A DNA stretch of 64,000 nucleotides from Rhynchonema sp. JSB1_4 (taxonomy: Eukaryota; Nematoda; Chromadorea; Monhysterida; Xyalidae): NCBI GenBank assembly GCA_030248065.1, contig JASAMV010006685.1, positions 1 to 64,000 on the forward strand, in the 5' to 3' direction. Positions 10,467-20,516 of the stretch are shown here, piece after piece. The notes under the pieces are model-generated. The model ran no database searches. It was given only the letters and a program-made list of their open reading frames with translations, and was not told the origin of the DNA. Positions within the stretch are counted from its first letter, which is position 1. Each line of letters starts with the position of its first letter. The translations under genes and the position numbers were made by a program.

Positions 10467-13400
10467 ATGACAAAGGACATCAGTGGCATGGCAAATGTTG
10501 AGCAAGAAAAGTTGCTGGACGACGCACTGGAAAATGTGAAGAAAGAAGCCTTTCAGATGAAAAGATGTCTGGTTCGTCTTTGTCTTGTTGGGCTGGGCTG
10601 GGTGGCGTGGAATACCGATGCTCGTGTTTCTGGGTTGGAAGGGTGACCGACAACGTGCTGGCTGATCTGGCTGGCCGGCCTCGCGGAGTTGGCGGACCGC
10701 AGGGGCCAGGGTTAGACACACAGCACAGCAGAGATCAGTGCAGTTCCTTGGGGGGGGGGAGATACACAAACCGTAACCGCCGCGACCAAGGAACACTAGT
10801 ACACTAACCGCCGCGCCAGGTACAGTAAAAGCCTCAATTTTTGCCTAAAATAGGCATTTTTAGGCCTAAAATGGGTGATTTTTAGGTCGATGTTGTCAAA
10901 AGTCGCCAAAATACCCTTTGTACGGACATTTTTTTCTAAAAAGGGCAAAAAATCGGTCAAATTTTCAACCTAAAAAATTTCCTGAATTTGGGTCTTCCCC
11001 CACCCCCAGGCAGTGTTGGAGGTGGGGGGGTTTGGGGGGGGTAGCCCCCCCCCCCCCAGTACAGTAGGTATCCCCCCTCGCCTGGTACAGTAGGTATCCC
11101 CCCCGATGTTTGGCATGGTACAGTAGGTATCCCCCCCGATTTTCACCCCGGTACAGTAGGTATCCCCCCCGATTTTGCCCAAAAAGTGCCAATTTTTTAC
11201 CAAAATGGCCAAAATTAGTGTAAAATCAGTGGTTTTTGCCTCAAATTACCCAAAATTCGCGCGCTACGCGCGCAAATACCACGTTTTCACACGATTCCAC
11301 ACATAATAAACACATTAAAAATTTTCACCCCAAAACCTAACCCCCCCCCAACCCCCCCCCCCCCCCCCCCAAACCCCCCCCTAGGTACATAACCCCCCCC
11401 CCCCAGGCCATCGGCTCTGGTACAGTAGGTATCCCCCCCTCTCTGAGCGCGGTACAGTAGGTATCCCCCCCTCCAGAGTACCTCCAACACTGCCCCCAGG
11501 CCCAAGGGAGGTACACTAACGGTCGCTCGAATAAAAGGGGTAGGTACACTAACCGCCATAGTAGTGGCTGGGGGGGGGGGTTGGGGGGTTACCCCCCCCC
11601 TCTCAGTACTTACCTACCACAAAACCCGTGGGGGGGGTTGGGGGGGTTGAGTACTTACCTCTCACAACTCCAAATCATACCTCTCACAAGCAATTTTATG
11701 CCTTTTTAAGGCAAAAATCGGTGTTTTTCGACCTTATTTTCCCAAAAATCGCGCGCTCCGCGCGCAAACCCACCCATAATACCTATTTTTAGGCGATTTT
11801 CGGCGAAAATTTTGAAAAAGTACTATTTTTACCTCAATTTTTGGCCAAAATTGTACCACAAAAACGGTGTTTTTTCGCCTTTTTGGGTGACCAAAATCAT
11901 ACCTCTCACGCTTCCGGTCCAGAGGTCGCAATCGGGCCGGGTTTGGCCGGCCCGGCCCGGCCCGAGCCCCCAAATCTCCGGCCCGGCCCGGCCCGAACCC
12001 CCAAATCTCCGGCCCGGCCCGGCCCGAACCCCCAAATCTCCGGCCCGGCCCGGCCCGAATTTTTTGGCTCAGATTTTAACCCAATTTTTGTCATAATTTT
12101 TGCGATTTTTTTGAACCTATTTTTTTGGTTGAAAACAATGGTGTTGCAGGGGGTGGGGGTACCCCCTAGGTACAGTAGGTAGGTAGGTTGACGCTCCATC
12201 CTGGTACACTAGGTAGGTCGCCGCCCGGCGGCTAGTACAGTAAGTTGCGATTTTTGGCTCAAAATGGTATATAAAATCGGTACTTTTCACTCCAAATAGG
12301 CGATAAATCGCCGCGCTACGCGCGAAATTAGCGTTTTAGAGCACATTTTCTTCAAAATTTCAATGTTCCCCCTTAGCCCGGCCGGTACAGTAGGTAGGTT
12401 GCCGTCCCACATTTTTGGTGGTACCGTAGGTTGCCGCCCCGCCTGGGTAGCTACACCACTGGTTGAAAATACATTGTTTTCCATGAAATGGTCGTCAGAT
12501 AGAGACGATACTGATCACTTGCTTGCCGAATCCGTCAGAAATTTTAGTATTTTTGACAAAAAAATCCCTACTTTTTCAGTAAAATAAGTCACTTCAGAAG
12601 CTTCGGGCCGGGGTGCCCGGCCCGGCCCGGCCCGGCCCGACCCTCCAAATCTCCGGCCCGGCCCGGCCCGGCCCGAGCCAAAAGCCCAAAATCGCGGCCC
12701 GGCCCGGCCCGGCCCGAGGTCGGGCCGGCCCGATTGCGACCTCTGTTCCGGTCCCAACCCCGCATCATACTTACCTCCCACACATGGGCCTGCCACTACA
12801 CTGCTAACCGCCGCGCCGTACCAGGAACTACACTGGCAGAGATTAGGACCGGCCGGGTAACCTCGGCCCGGCCCGACTGGGTAACCAAAATCCGGCTCGG
12901 CCCGATTTGAAAGTTCAAAATCGCGGCGTGGCCCGGCCCGATTTTGGGGTCAAAAGAAAAATGGTCAAAAAAGCCAGTTTCTGAAAAATTTTCTTGAGAC
13001 GATGTTTAGTTTATGTTTTTCTTTCCGTGAGCCGGGTCCATTCGGATCCCACAAAAATGTGCATATACTCTGCCTGCGCGAAGCGCAATCTTTGGAAATT
13101 TTTGGTGAAAAAAGCGCTTTTGGCTTAAACTTTGAGCCATTCGGGTGAGGTTGCGGGGGTGGGAGACTGGTAAATATCTTGTTCACCCAACACCAGAGGT
13201 GGGAATCGGGCCGGGTTACCTCGGCCCGGCCCGGCCCGACGAGGTCCGGGGGTCGGCCCGGCCCGGCCCGACAGTTCGGGCCGGGAAGTCCGGCCCGGCC
13301 CGGCCCGACTTGGAAAAAAGTCGGCCCGGCCCGGCCCGATTTTTTCGGCCCGACTTTTTCTGATGAACTTTTGAAGCAATTTTTTGGTGCATAAATTACT

Positions 13401-16400
13401 GTTTTTTGGTTTAGAAATACCTGATAATCATGGAAGTCGGTACTAATTTGCAGAATCGCGAGAAATTTTGGCAAATTTAGCCTAAAAAATCACGATATTT
13501 TCTTGAAATTGGATGATGCCGGGCCTTTTCGGGCCGGCCACCCCGGCCCGGCCCGACCGTTCGGGCCGGAAACCGCGGCCCGGCCCGGCCCGAACGTCGG
13601 GCCGGGCCGGCCCGATTCCCACCTCTGCCCAACACTGATTGTTCAGGACAAGCAGCGACTAATGGATGGTCTGAAGCACGCGTCACAGATGCTGTCGGAA
13701 TTGCGCACGTCAATGCTCTCTCCCAAATATTACTACCGATTGTGTGAGTGAAATTTGTCGTATCGTTTCATTTGTCCATGTGCAGACTGGGACTGCACTC
13801 ACCTGTTTTGTTTAATGTTATATGCTCTGCCTGCTAGCATTAAAGGGGAAATTGCACATTCCTTTTCGCCCTTCAAACTTTACAAGCGCTTAGATAACAG
13901 TTTGGACTTCACAAAAGTCAAATCACTTGTTGCCAATTCTCAGACGTGCAACCACAAGATGCAAATAAAGAGGAACCGCCGGGAAGAAAATTCGCCGCGG
14001 ACCGGCCGAATTTCTACCTGCGCATTCAGGGTTTCAAATGGTCTCGACGCGATCTGCTAATGTTTGGCCAAGAACAAAATGTTCCATGGTGCACCAGCCA
14101 ACTTGCCACATCTCGCAAAAGAAATTTCGAAAATTTTCGTCATTCTCTTTCATTGCGTGCGGCATCGCCCGTGCAACCAGCGTGGCGAGCGGGCTGAAAC
14201 ATTTTGTTCTGACGCAAAGATTAGCAGATCGCGTCGAGACCATTTGAAACCCTGAATGTGCAGGTAGAAATTCGGCCGGTCCGCGGCAAATTTTCTTCCC
14301 GGCGGTTCCTTTTGAACTGCATCTCATGGATGCATCTTTGCAAATTCATACTAAATAATTTGAGTTTTGTGATGCCCAGACTGCAGTCTAAGCACTTGTA
14401 AAGTTTGAAGGGCGATTCGGAATGTGCAATTTCCCCTTTAAGGCGCTCAGGAATTGGGGAAGAGTGCCCCCCAACAACCATCTTTTTGTCGTCAACATTA
14501 CAGAATTTCCCACCCTTTGCCTTTAAAGGCTACGAAAACAGCATAACTTTCACGAAGTCGGATGTCCATTTTTGTCGACCCCTCAGGTGTTTATGGCCGA
14601 CGGCTTTCATCTATGGTCAACACATTCCTGGTTCCGATCTATCTATTTGTAGCTTTGCACCCCCAGTGCAGGGTCAATGCAAAGGCCGGAAGGCAATGTG
14701 GCAAATCCTGTCAACCAATAAGAAAAGAGAAGCGAAAGATCACAGTATCTATCGTCAACACTATGGCCATGTATTACCACAACTGAATGTGCTGTATGCT
14801 TTTGTTTTTGACAGGGAAAGAGGAAGTGTTCATTCTTATCATTTGTCCAATAAAATATACTCACGTGGAGAACAAATCCGGAATCTAGCCAACTCCAAAC
14901 TCAAATCAATTTTCAGACATCGACGTGGTCAATCACCTGCAACATTTGGAGATGTATTTGGTAGACGAATTCCAGCACGGGCGCAAAGTGTCAGATTTGT
15001 ACGAACTTGTGCAATATGCCGGCAACATCATTCCCAGATTGTTAGTGGATTGGACATTAGATGATTATATTTTTGGAATGCTTCTCATACAGGCAGGTGG
15101 TTCTTGTACTTTGCGTCAGCTTTCAAGTGCGTATATTGTGCTCTCTTTCTTTCCTCTCAGCTCAGGATTGATTTGAAACTCCAAAAGTGCTGTCTGCCAC
15201 TTTTGGCCCAAACATACCGTCGCATCTGCCACTCTATTCTGAAGTATAAACTTTTTTTATAGTCCCACGCCACAAAGATCGTGGACGGTATCTGTTTTGT
15301 GTTTATATTTATGGGTTTGACTTCTTACAGATACCTGCTGATCACTGTTGGCATGGTGTATATCAAAGCCGGTGAGCCACCAGGCAAACGTGACATTCTC
15401 AAGGATCTAGTGGAGATGAGTCGAGGCGTACAACACCCGTTGCGTGGCCTGTTTCTGCGCAATTACCTGTTGCAATGCACCAGGAATCTGCTGCCCGATA
15501 TGGTTGAGGATGAGTGCGTCGCGCTTGATTTGAGAAATGGTCTTGACGAAAAATTGAAACTTTTATTAGTTTGCAGGAGCACTGATAAACGCGAAGGAAC
15601 GGTACGCGATGCGATCAATTTTGTGCTGCTGAATTTCGCCGAGATGAACAAACTCTGGGTGCGAATGCAGCATCAGGTATGTAAAAATGGTAAATTTGGA
15701 GCAGGCGTGGAAACTAGCCGGTTTCCTTGTCAGGGTCGCAGCACGGAGCGAGAGCGACGAGAGAAAGAGCGAATGGAACTACGCATATTGGTGGGCACGA
15801 ATCTGGTGCGATTATCACAGCTGGAAAACGTCGACTTTGAAATGTATAAAGAGGCGAGTTCTGCATTTGTTAGAAAACTAAAAATATTTGTGGCTTGAAT
15901 TTATTCAAAGTTTTTAGACCGTGCTGCCCGGCATTCTTGAGCAAGTCGTGAGTTGTATGGATGCAATTGCACAGGAATATCTGATGGAATGCGTGATACA
16001 GGTATGAAATAAAGTTTGTGTTAACAATTGAATGTTGTCGTGCCGATTGCGTTGAATGTAATTTAATTCTATGCATTCACAGGTGTTTCCTGACGACAAT
16101 CACATCAAAACGTTGAATGAATTTCTGGCGGCGATCGCTGAATTGCATCAAGGAGTGAAAGTGGGCAACATGTTTTGATGGGGGCTTTTATCTTTTCCCT
16201 TATTTCTGTTTATGTATTGAATTAAAAAGTACGTCAAATTTCCGATCACCAACATTCTGATCGCATTAATCGATCGTCTGGCCGTGCATGCAGCCAGCGT
16301 TGGCATTCCGGAGCAAGTGGACCTGTTCGAAACATTCACCAAAAAGTCGGACGAAATTGTGGCCTCCAGACAAGACATGCCGCCTGAAGATATTGTCCAG

Positions 16401-19400
16401 CTGCAGGCGAGTTTGCCTTAATTGTTGCAAAATGGACTTGAAATAAATGTCATGAATCTCGAAGGTTGCCATTGGCTCCAATTTACAGACAGCTCTGGTG
16501 AACTTCGCCATCAAATGCTACCCAACACAATATGACAAGGTTGACCAGGTGCTCGGAGCAACCGTGAAGAACTTCCAGACGATAGGCGTTGAAAAGTGAG
16601 TTTGACGACGATGCTTCGTGGTCGAACAATTTTTAGCGTAAAAACTTATTGAAAAACTTTGATGTATGTACACCAGCTTTGATTGTACACTTTATAGTGA
16701 AAAACTTTTTCGGAGCTTTATCACTCGTTCGTTTGCAGACTGCCGGGCAACGGACACATCGGTCGTGAGTTGATGAAGTTGGTGCACATTCCGATCGATC
16801 AATATAACGATGTGAAGATTCTGTTGGGATTGCAACATTTTCAGGTACAATATTCCTCACCACGCAGCTCGTGACGACATGTTCACACGTTTTTATCATT
16901 TTCGCAATTTATTATTTTCAGAGCCTCTTGACTTCGTTCGACTACCGCGGTCGTTCGCAAGCGTGTCAGTACGTGCTCATCAACGTGATGGACAACGGTA
17001 CAGTAATACCTGACCAGGATAAGGTATGGAATGGCCTATGCAGAATCGGGTACCATAATGAATTTGGTATCGGCATGTTTTTCCCAAGCATCGGGTATTA
17101 CACTGTTCGCGACTGAAACCCCTTCTCAAAAACAACTCTGTAAATATTCATTGTTTTACGAACATGATCAATTCTAACCGATATTTTTCGCATAAAAAGC
17201 CGGTAAAATACCCACGGAACAATATACGCAAAAATATTCAGGTCTCGGAAAAAAACCGAAAAAACTGGTTCTTTTTTACAACTGTTACTCCGTTCGAAAG
17301 TAATCGCATCACTCTCTTAATATTCTTAATACAAGTGCATTTGATTAGAAGTGTTTCCTGCGCAGGTGGAGTCCCTACTCAATCTTGTCGACTCGCTGGT
17401 CACCGAACAGCCCGATCAACCCGCCGATCTGGCCGATCAAGATGATTTCATCGAAGAACAGAATTTGGTGGCACGTTGTGTGAGTCTGATGCTCGCTGAT
17501 GAACCCGAACAACAATACAAGGTGGGTGCGTCATTGATGCCTGGGGCTGGGTTGTGACTCATGACGGCAGCAGAACGCAATTGGAAGAAGCGGGATTCAA
17601 TATCTGCTCTGATCGTCAAGTCGGTGGAAATGAGGATTCTGATCGAGAACAGGCAATACATGCATGGCGTAGAATAGCTTAATTTTCTTGAAAATCATCA
17701 AATTACCACCAAAGCCATCGCCCGCTTACAGATGATCACGACGGCACGCAAACGTTTCCAAGCAGGTGGGCCACTTCGAATCCGATACACGATGCCGCCG
17801 ATTGTGTTCGCCTGTTTTGCGCTCGTCAGACGATTGGCTGAGTCCAGCGATGCTGATGTGTGTTGACGTTTTTTATGTGTTTTTAGTACTTGGTACTTGC
17901 ACTTCTCCATTGTGGTTTTGTTCGCGGTTTTAGATAATGTCACATTTTCACGTACGCCATAACTTGCCGCAAAATTGCTTGAACTTTTGCCGATAACTGC
18001 ACTGAAAAATCAGTCGCTTTTGTTCGAAGTGTATGCGAAAAATTATGAAAGAACGCACTGTTTTTGTTGGCAGCGCAATGGGATGTCAATGGGAGGTTTG
18101 AGGTATTTTCCAGCCCGAGCTGTACGGGAAACAAATGCGCAAGATCTTCCAATTCTGTCGTCAAACGATCATGTGGATGTGTCAGAATGACCGGGAATCA
18201 ACCGGCACCCAACCCCAGCCCAGCAACACATCCGAACTGCCTCTACGTTTGTTCCTGCAATGTGCCATTGTGTGTGATCAAGTGCCTCCGTTCGCTGAAA
18301 GGGAGACGTACACGTATGAGTTCATGTCACAGGTTGGAGAGGCTTATCTTTCAATTATTTTGTAGGTTTTGTGAATTTTGTCTCGCTTTGTGCCGAATCC
18401 CTTTGCTGTGGACTTACGCTCAGGTGTGTTTGTGAGTGCGCCTGCTGGGCCTTCACAACGAATAGCGATAGCGTTGTCTTCTTTTGTTGTCTCACTTGTT
18501 CCCTTACTGATGTGCTTGCCCATTCAGGCGCTGTCCATCTATGAGGACGAGATCTCTGACAGTCGATCACAACTCTCGGCCATAACCTTGGTGATGGGCA
18601 CGTTACAACAAATTAGATGTTTCACCGAGGAAAGTCACGAGCCGTTGCGCACCAAATGTGCATTGGCCGCATCGCGCCTGTTCAAGAAACCCGACCAGTG
18701 CCGTGGCGTGTGCAGTGTGGTGAGTTTGGGATTGGTTCACTTCTGGCCGGTTGTGCATCTGGCGTGGCGATTAGTTGTCTAGTCAGTTTGGTCACCTGAC
18801 TTCTTTGCTCGCAATTTCGATTTAGACCAGCAAAAAAGATTCCACGGAATGGTTAATGGGCAACTTGGAACGGAAGCAGCAAATTTAGTGTTAATCATTG
18901 ATCCGAGAGTTATGTGATCAAAAAGAAATTCGATTCCGTCCGCCCAGATCCACACGGGTTTTTGAGCATATTAAACTTAACGATTGATTGTCATTGCAGG
19001 CGCATCTGTTCTGGTCTGGGCGGATTGCTGATGCCGAGAAACCAGTAAGTTCTTGATGGTTTTTGGTCCTGAAACAAAAATATTTTATTCTCGATTTGAG
19101 ATGAACGACGGCAAGCGCGTGCTTGAATGTCTGAAGAAAGCAATCAAGATTTCATCCCAGTGCATGGACCCAGCCGTTCAGGTGCAACTCTTCACTGAGG
19201 TGCTCAACCACTATGTGTACTTCTTTGAGAAGGGATGTGATGAGGTGAGGAAGGTTTTTTTGTTTAGTTTTGTGCATATGGGTTGCGATAGTAGCTTAGG
19301 ACAGACATTTATGTGTATGTGCATAATGTATGTAATTTGTTACATACATTTGCTTGGATGAAGCGAAGAACCCCAAAGTTTTGGCAAAGTTCGATGATGC

Positions 19401-20047
19401 AAAAAGTATTTTTACGCATGTTGCATTCTTTTGCCCAGCTGACGATTGACGAACAATAAAGTATGGGAAATTTTTTGTGTTTGGAGAAGCACCCCTAAGA
19501 AATGACTTTTAAAAAATGGTCATTTTTTACTCTTCTGAAAGCCATTTTGCCAGTCTTTCTCTTAAATATGCATCTTTTTGGACAACCCCATGGGTATCCG
19601 AGATTTTTTATTTTAAGGGAACCCCCTAGTATCCGGTATCTGAAATTTTTGGATTTTGGGTATCCGGTGTCTTGACTTTTTGATTTCCCAACGACATTAA
19701 AGCCGGACGCTCATGCTCTGCGTGTACAGCAGTGTACTGGATGATGTTTCAGATAACGACACAAAAACTGAACGAATTGATCAGCAAGATTCGTGAAACT
19801 TTACCGCAGCTGGAGGAGACGGGGGAGACCGATCAGATACGGACGCATTTTCAGGTCGGAAGGCGTTAATGTACTGTAAATTTTTAGTAGCTCAACAGGG
19901 ATTTCTAGATTGTGGCAGTAATATTACCTGATGACTCATGCTAATTTACGCAAACGCACTTCACAGAATACAATCACACATCTGCGAAATCGGGCCGAGC
20001 ATCCACAAGATGACGATCCGTTCTCATATGCTGGATTGGTGTTGTGA
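10467..20047 (+). CDS. VPS35: VPS35, retromer core subunit
   Basis: Twenty exons give about 815 residues (human about 796): 10467-10571, 13647-13743, 14917-15040, 15331-15513, 15577-15676, 15734-15853, 15918-16001, 16083-16160, 16230-16406, 16489-16595, 16739-16844, 16922-17023, 17366-17521, 17732-17857, 18114-18332, 18528-18719, 19000-19044, 19101-19244, 19753-19854, 19967-20047. Phases agree throughout. Diagnostic stretches include [32 protein letters not shown], the PRLYL contact segment near the N-terminus, and SLYEDEIS-like and CLKKA-I-I near the C-terminus. VPS35 is the alpha-solenoid scaffold of retromer, which sorts cargo from endosomes to the Golgi or plasma membrane. A TTTTCAG lies 11 bases before the ATG and may be a trans-splice site. 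Two introns (after 15853 and 16406) have GC donors. Intron 1 is 3 kb of nested transposons. The end of exon 8 (16154 or 16160) and a possible mini-exon before 18114 are uncertain. Confidence 0.97.
11011..11492. mobile_element. hAT-like MITE inserted in the 10736 element
   Basis: The ends are CAGTGTTGGAGGT and its inverse, flanked by a perfect 8-bp duplication CCCCCAGG. It contains six copies of GGTACAGTAGGTATCCCCCC, four near the left end and two near the right, with long C and G runs and an AT-rich core. Confidence 0.9.
11920..12745. mobile_element. hAT-like element, third level of the nest
   Basis: The ends are CAGAGGTCGCAATCGGGCC and its inverse, with a perfect 8-bp duplication TTCCGGTC. 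Dense CCCGGCCCGGCCCGA repeats sit inside both ends. The paralogue at about 60345 reads straight through a single TTCCGGTC, confirming the insertion. Confidence 0.93.
12136..12461. mobile_element. hAT-like MITE, innermost of the nest
   Basis: It starts CAATGGTGTTGC and ends GGGTAGCTACACCACTG, with a perfect 8-bp duplication GTTGAAAA. The subterminal motif is GTACAGTAGGTAGGTTG and variants. It is related to the element at 56371-56786. Confidence 0.9.
13194..13627. mobile_element. hAT-like MITE next to VPS35 exon 2
   Basis: It starts CAGAGGTGGGAATCGGGCC and ends with the exact inverse, flanked by the perfect 8-bp duplication CCCAACAC. The interior is arrays of CGGCCCGGCCCGGCCCGA. The right duplication ends only 11 bases before VPS35 exon 2, inside the region where the polypyrimidine tract would lie. 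Confidence 0.93.
13840..14441. mobile_element. TTAA-flanked foldback element in VPS35 intron 2
   Basis: The two halves are inverted copies of about 240 bases, starting TTAAAGGGGAAATTGCAC and ending with its inverse. TTAA sits at both outer edges. No long ORF crosses it as a gene. A TTAA target suggests a piggyBac-type non-autonomous element, but the TIR sequence is not diagnostic. Confidence 0.85.
19320..19752. repeat. Degenerate element in VPS35 intron 18
   Basis: Fragments such as TATGGGAAATTTTT, CACCCCTAAGAAATGACTTT, TATCCGGTATCTG and a terminal TTCCCAACGACA match the hAT-like elements at 33023, 34926 and 53689. It appears to be an old, decayed copy. Confidence 0.55.
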
Positions 20048-20516
20048 TATGGGAAATTTCAAATCTGGCGTTATTATGACCAAATGGTGGAATTATACTG
20101 TGTGTTATTTTACATAGCTGTGTATATTCGCAAACTGTTTAAAACATTTATAGAAGTTTTCAGCTTATAATATCCTATTGTTGTGATGGTTTCCGATCCG
20201 ATAACTACTCCGTTCATGCACTTATAACCGGGTCCCGTTTCAGTGGGCAACCGACGAACCGAGGGCAATGTTTCATTTTGAACATGCTTGTTGATAATTA
20301 GTTGAATGTTTGTTGAACTGAAGGTTGAACGAAACTGGAAAAATAATTTATTCATAAATGACCGTTGTGTTAAAATGGCATAAAATCTCAATATTTCGCT
20401 TTTGGGTTTTCTTTTCTTCGCCTACGGTTCATTTCCGGCTGTGCGCCTGCACATATACTGACTCATGGTTCATGCATTAGTCCGCTCGTGTCACAGGTTT
20501 TATTTCAGTGTCCATC

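Larger units (their letters stand above)
11557..12803. mobile_element. hAT-like element, second level of the nest
   Basis: It starts CATAGTAGTGGCTGG and ends CCTGCCACTACACTG, and is flanked by the perfect 8-bp duplication CTAACCGC. The characteristic repeats are TACTTACCT and CATACCTCTCAC. A paralogous copy of its right half at about 60181-60400 lacks the inner insertion and shows the empty site. Confidence 0.88.
10736..12835. mobile_element. hAT-like element, outermost of a four-level nest
   Basis: It starts CAGTGCAGTTCCTTGG and ends CCAGGAACTACACTG, and is flanked by a perfect 8-bp duplication GCAGAGAT. Its own subterminal repeats are variants of GTACACTAACCGCCGCG at both ends. It lies in VPS35 intron 1 and contains all the elements at 11011-11492, 11557-12803, 11920-12745 and 12136-12461. 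No transposase is encoded. Confidence 0.88.

Noticed and set aside
11056..11175. CRISPR-like array of regularly spaced repeats
   Set aside because: The repeats lie inside a hAT-like element with an 8-bp duplication in a eukaryotic intron; spacers are irregular and there are no cas genes.
11734..13751. Several Arg/Pro/Gly-rich frames in VPS35 intron 1
   Set aside because: They arise from the GGCCCGG minisatellite inside hAT-like elements and change frame with each unit.
13840..14441. Coding gene in the 83-97 codon frames on both strands
   Set aside because: The similar peptides on both strands come from the inverted-repeat arms of a foldback element.
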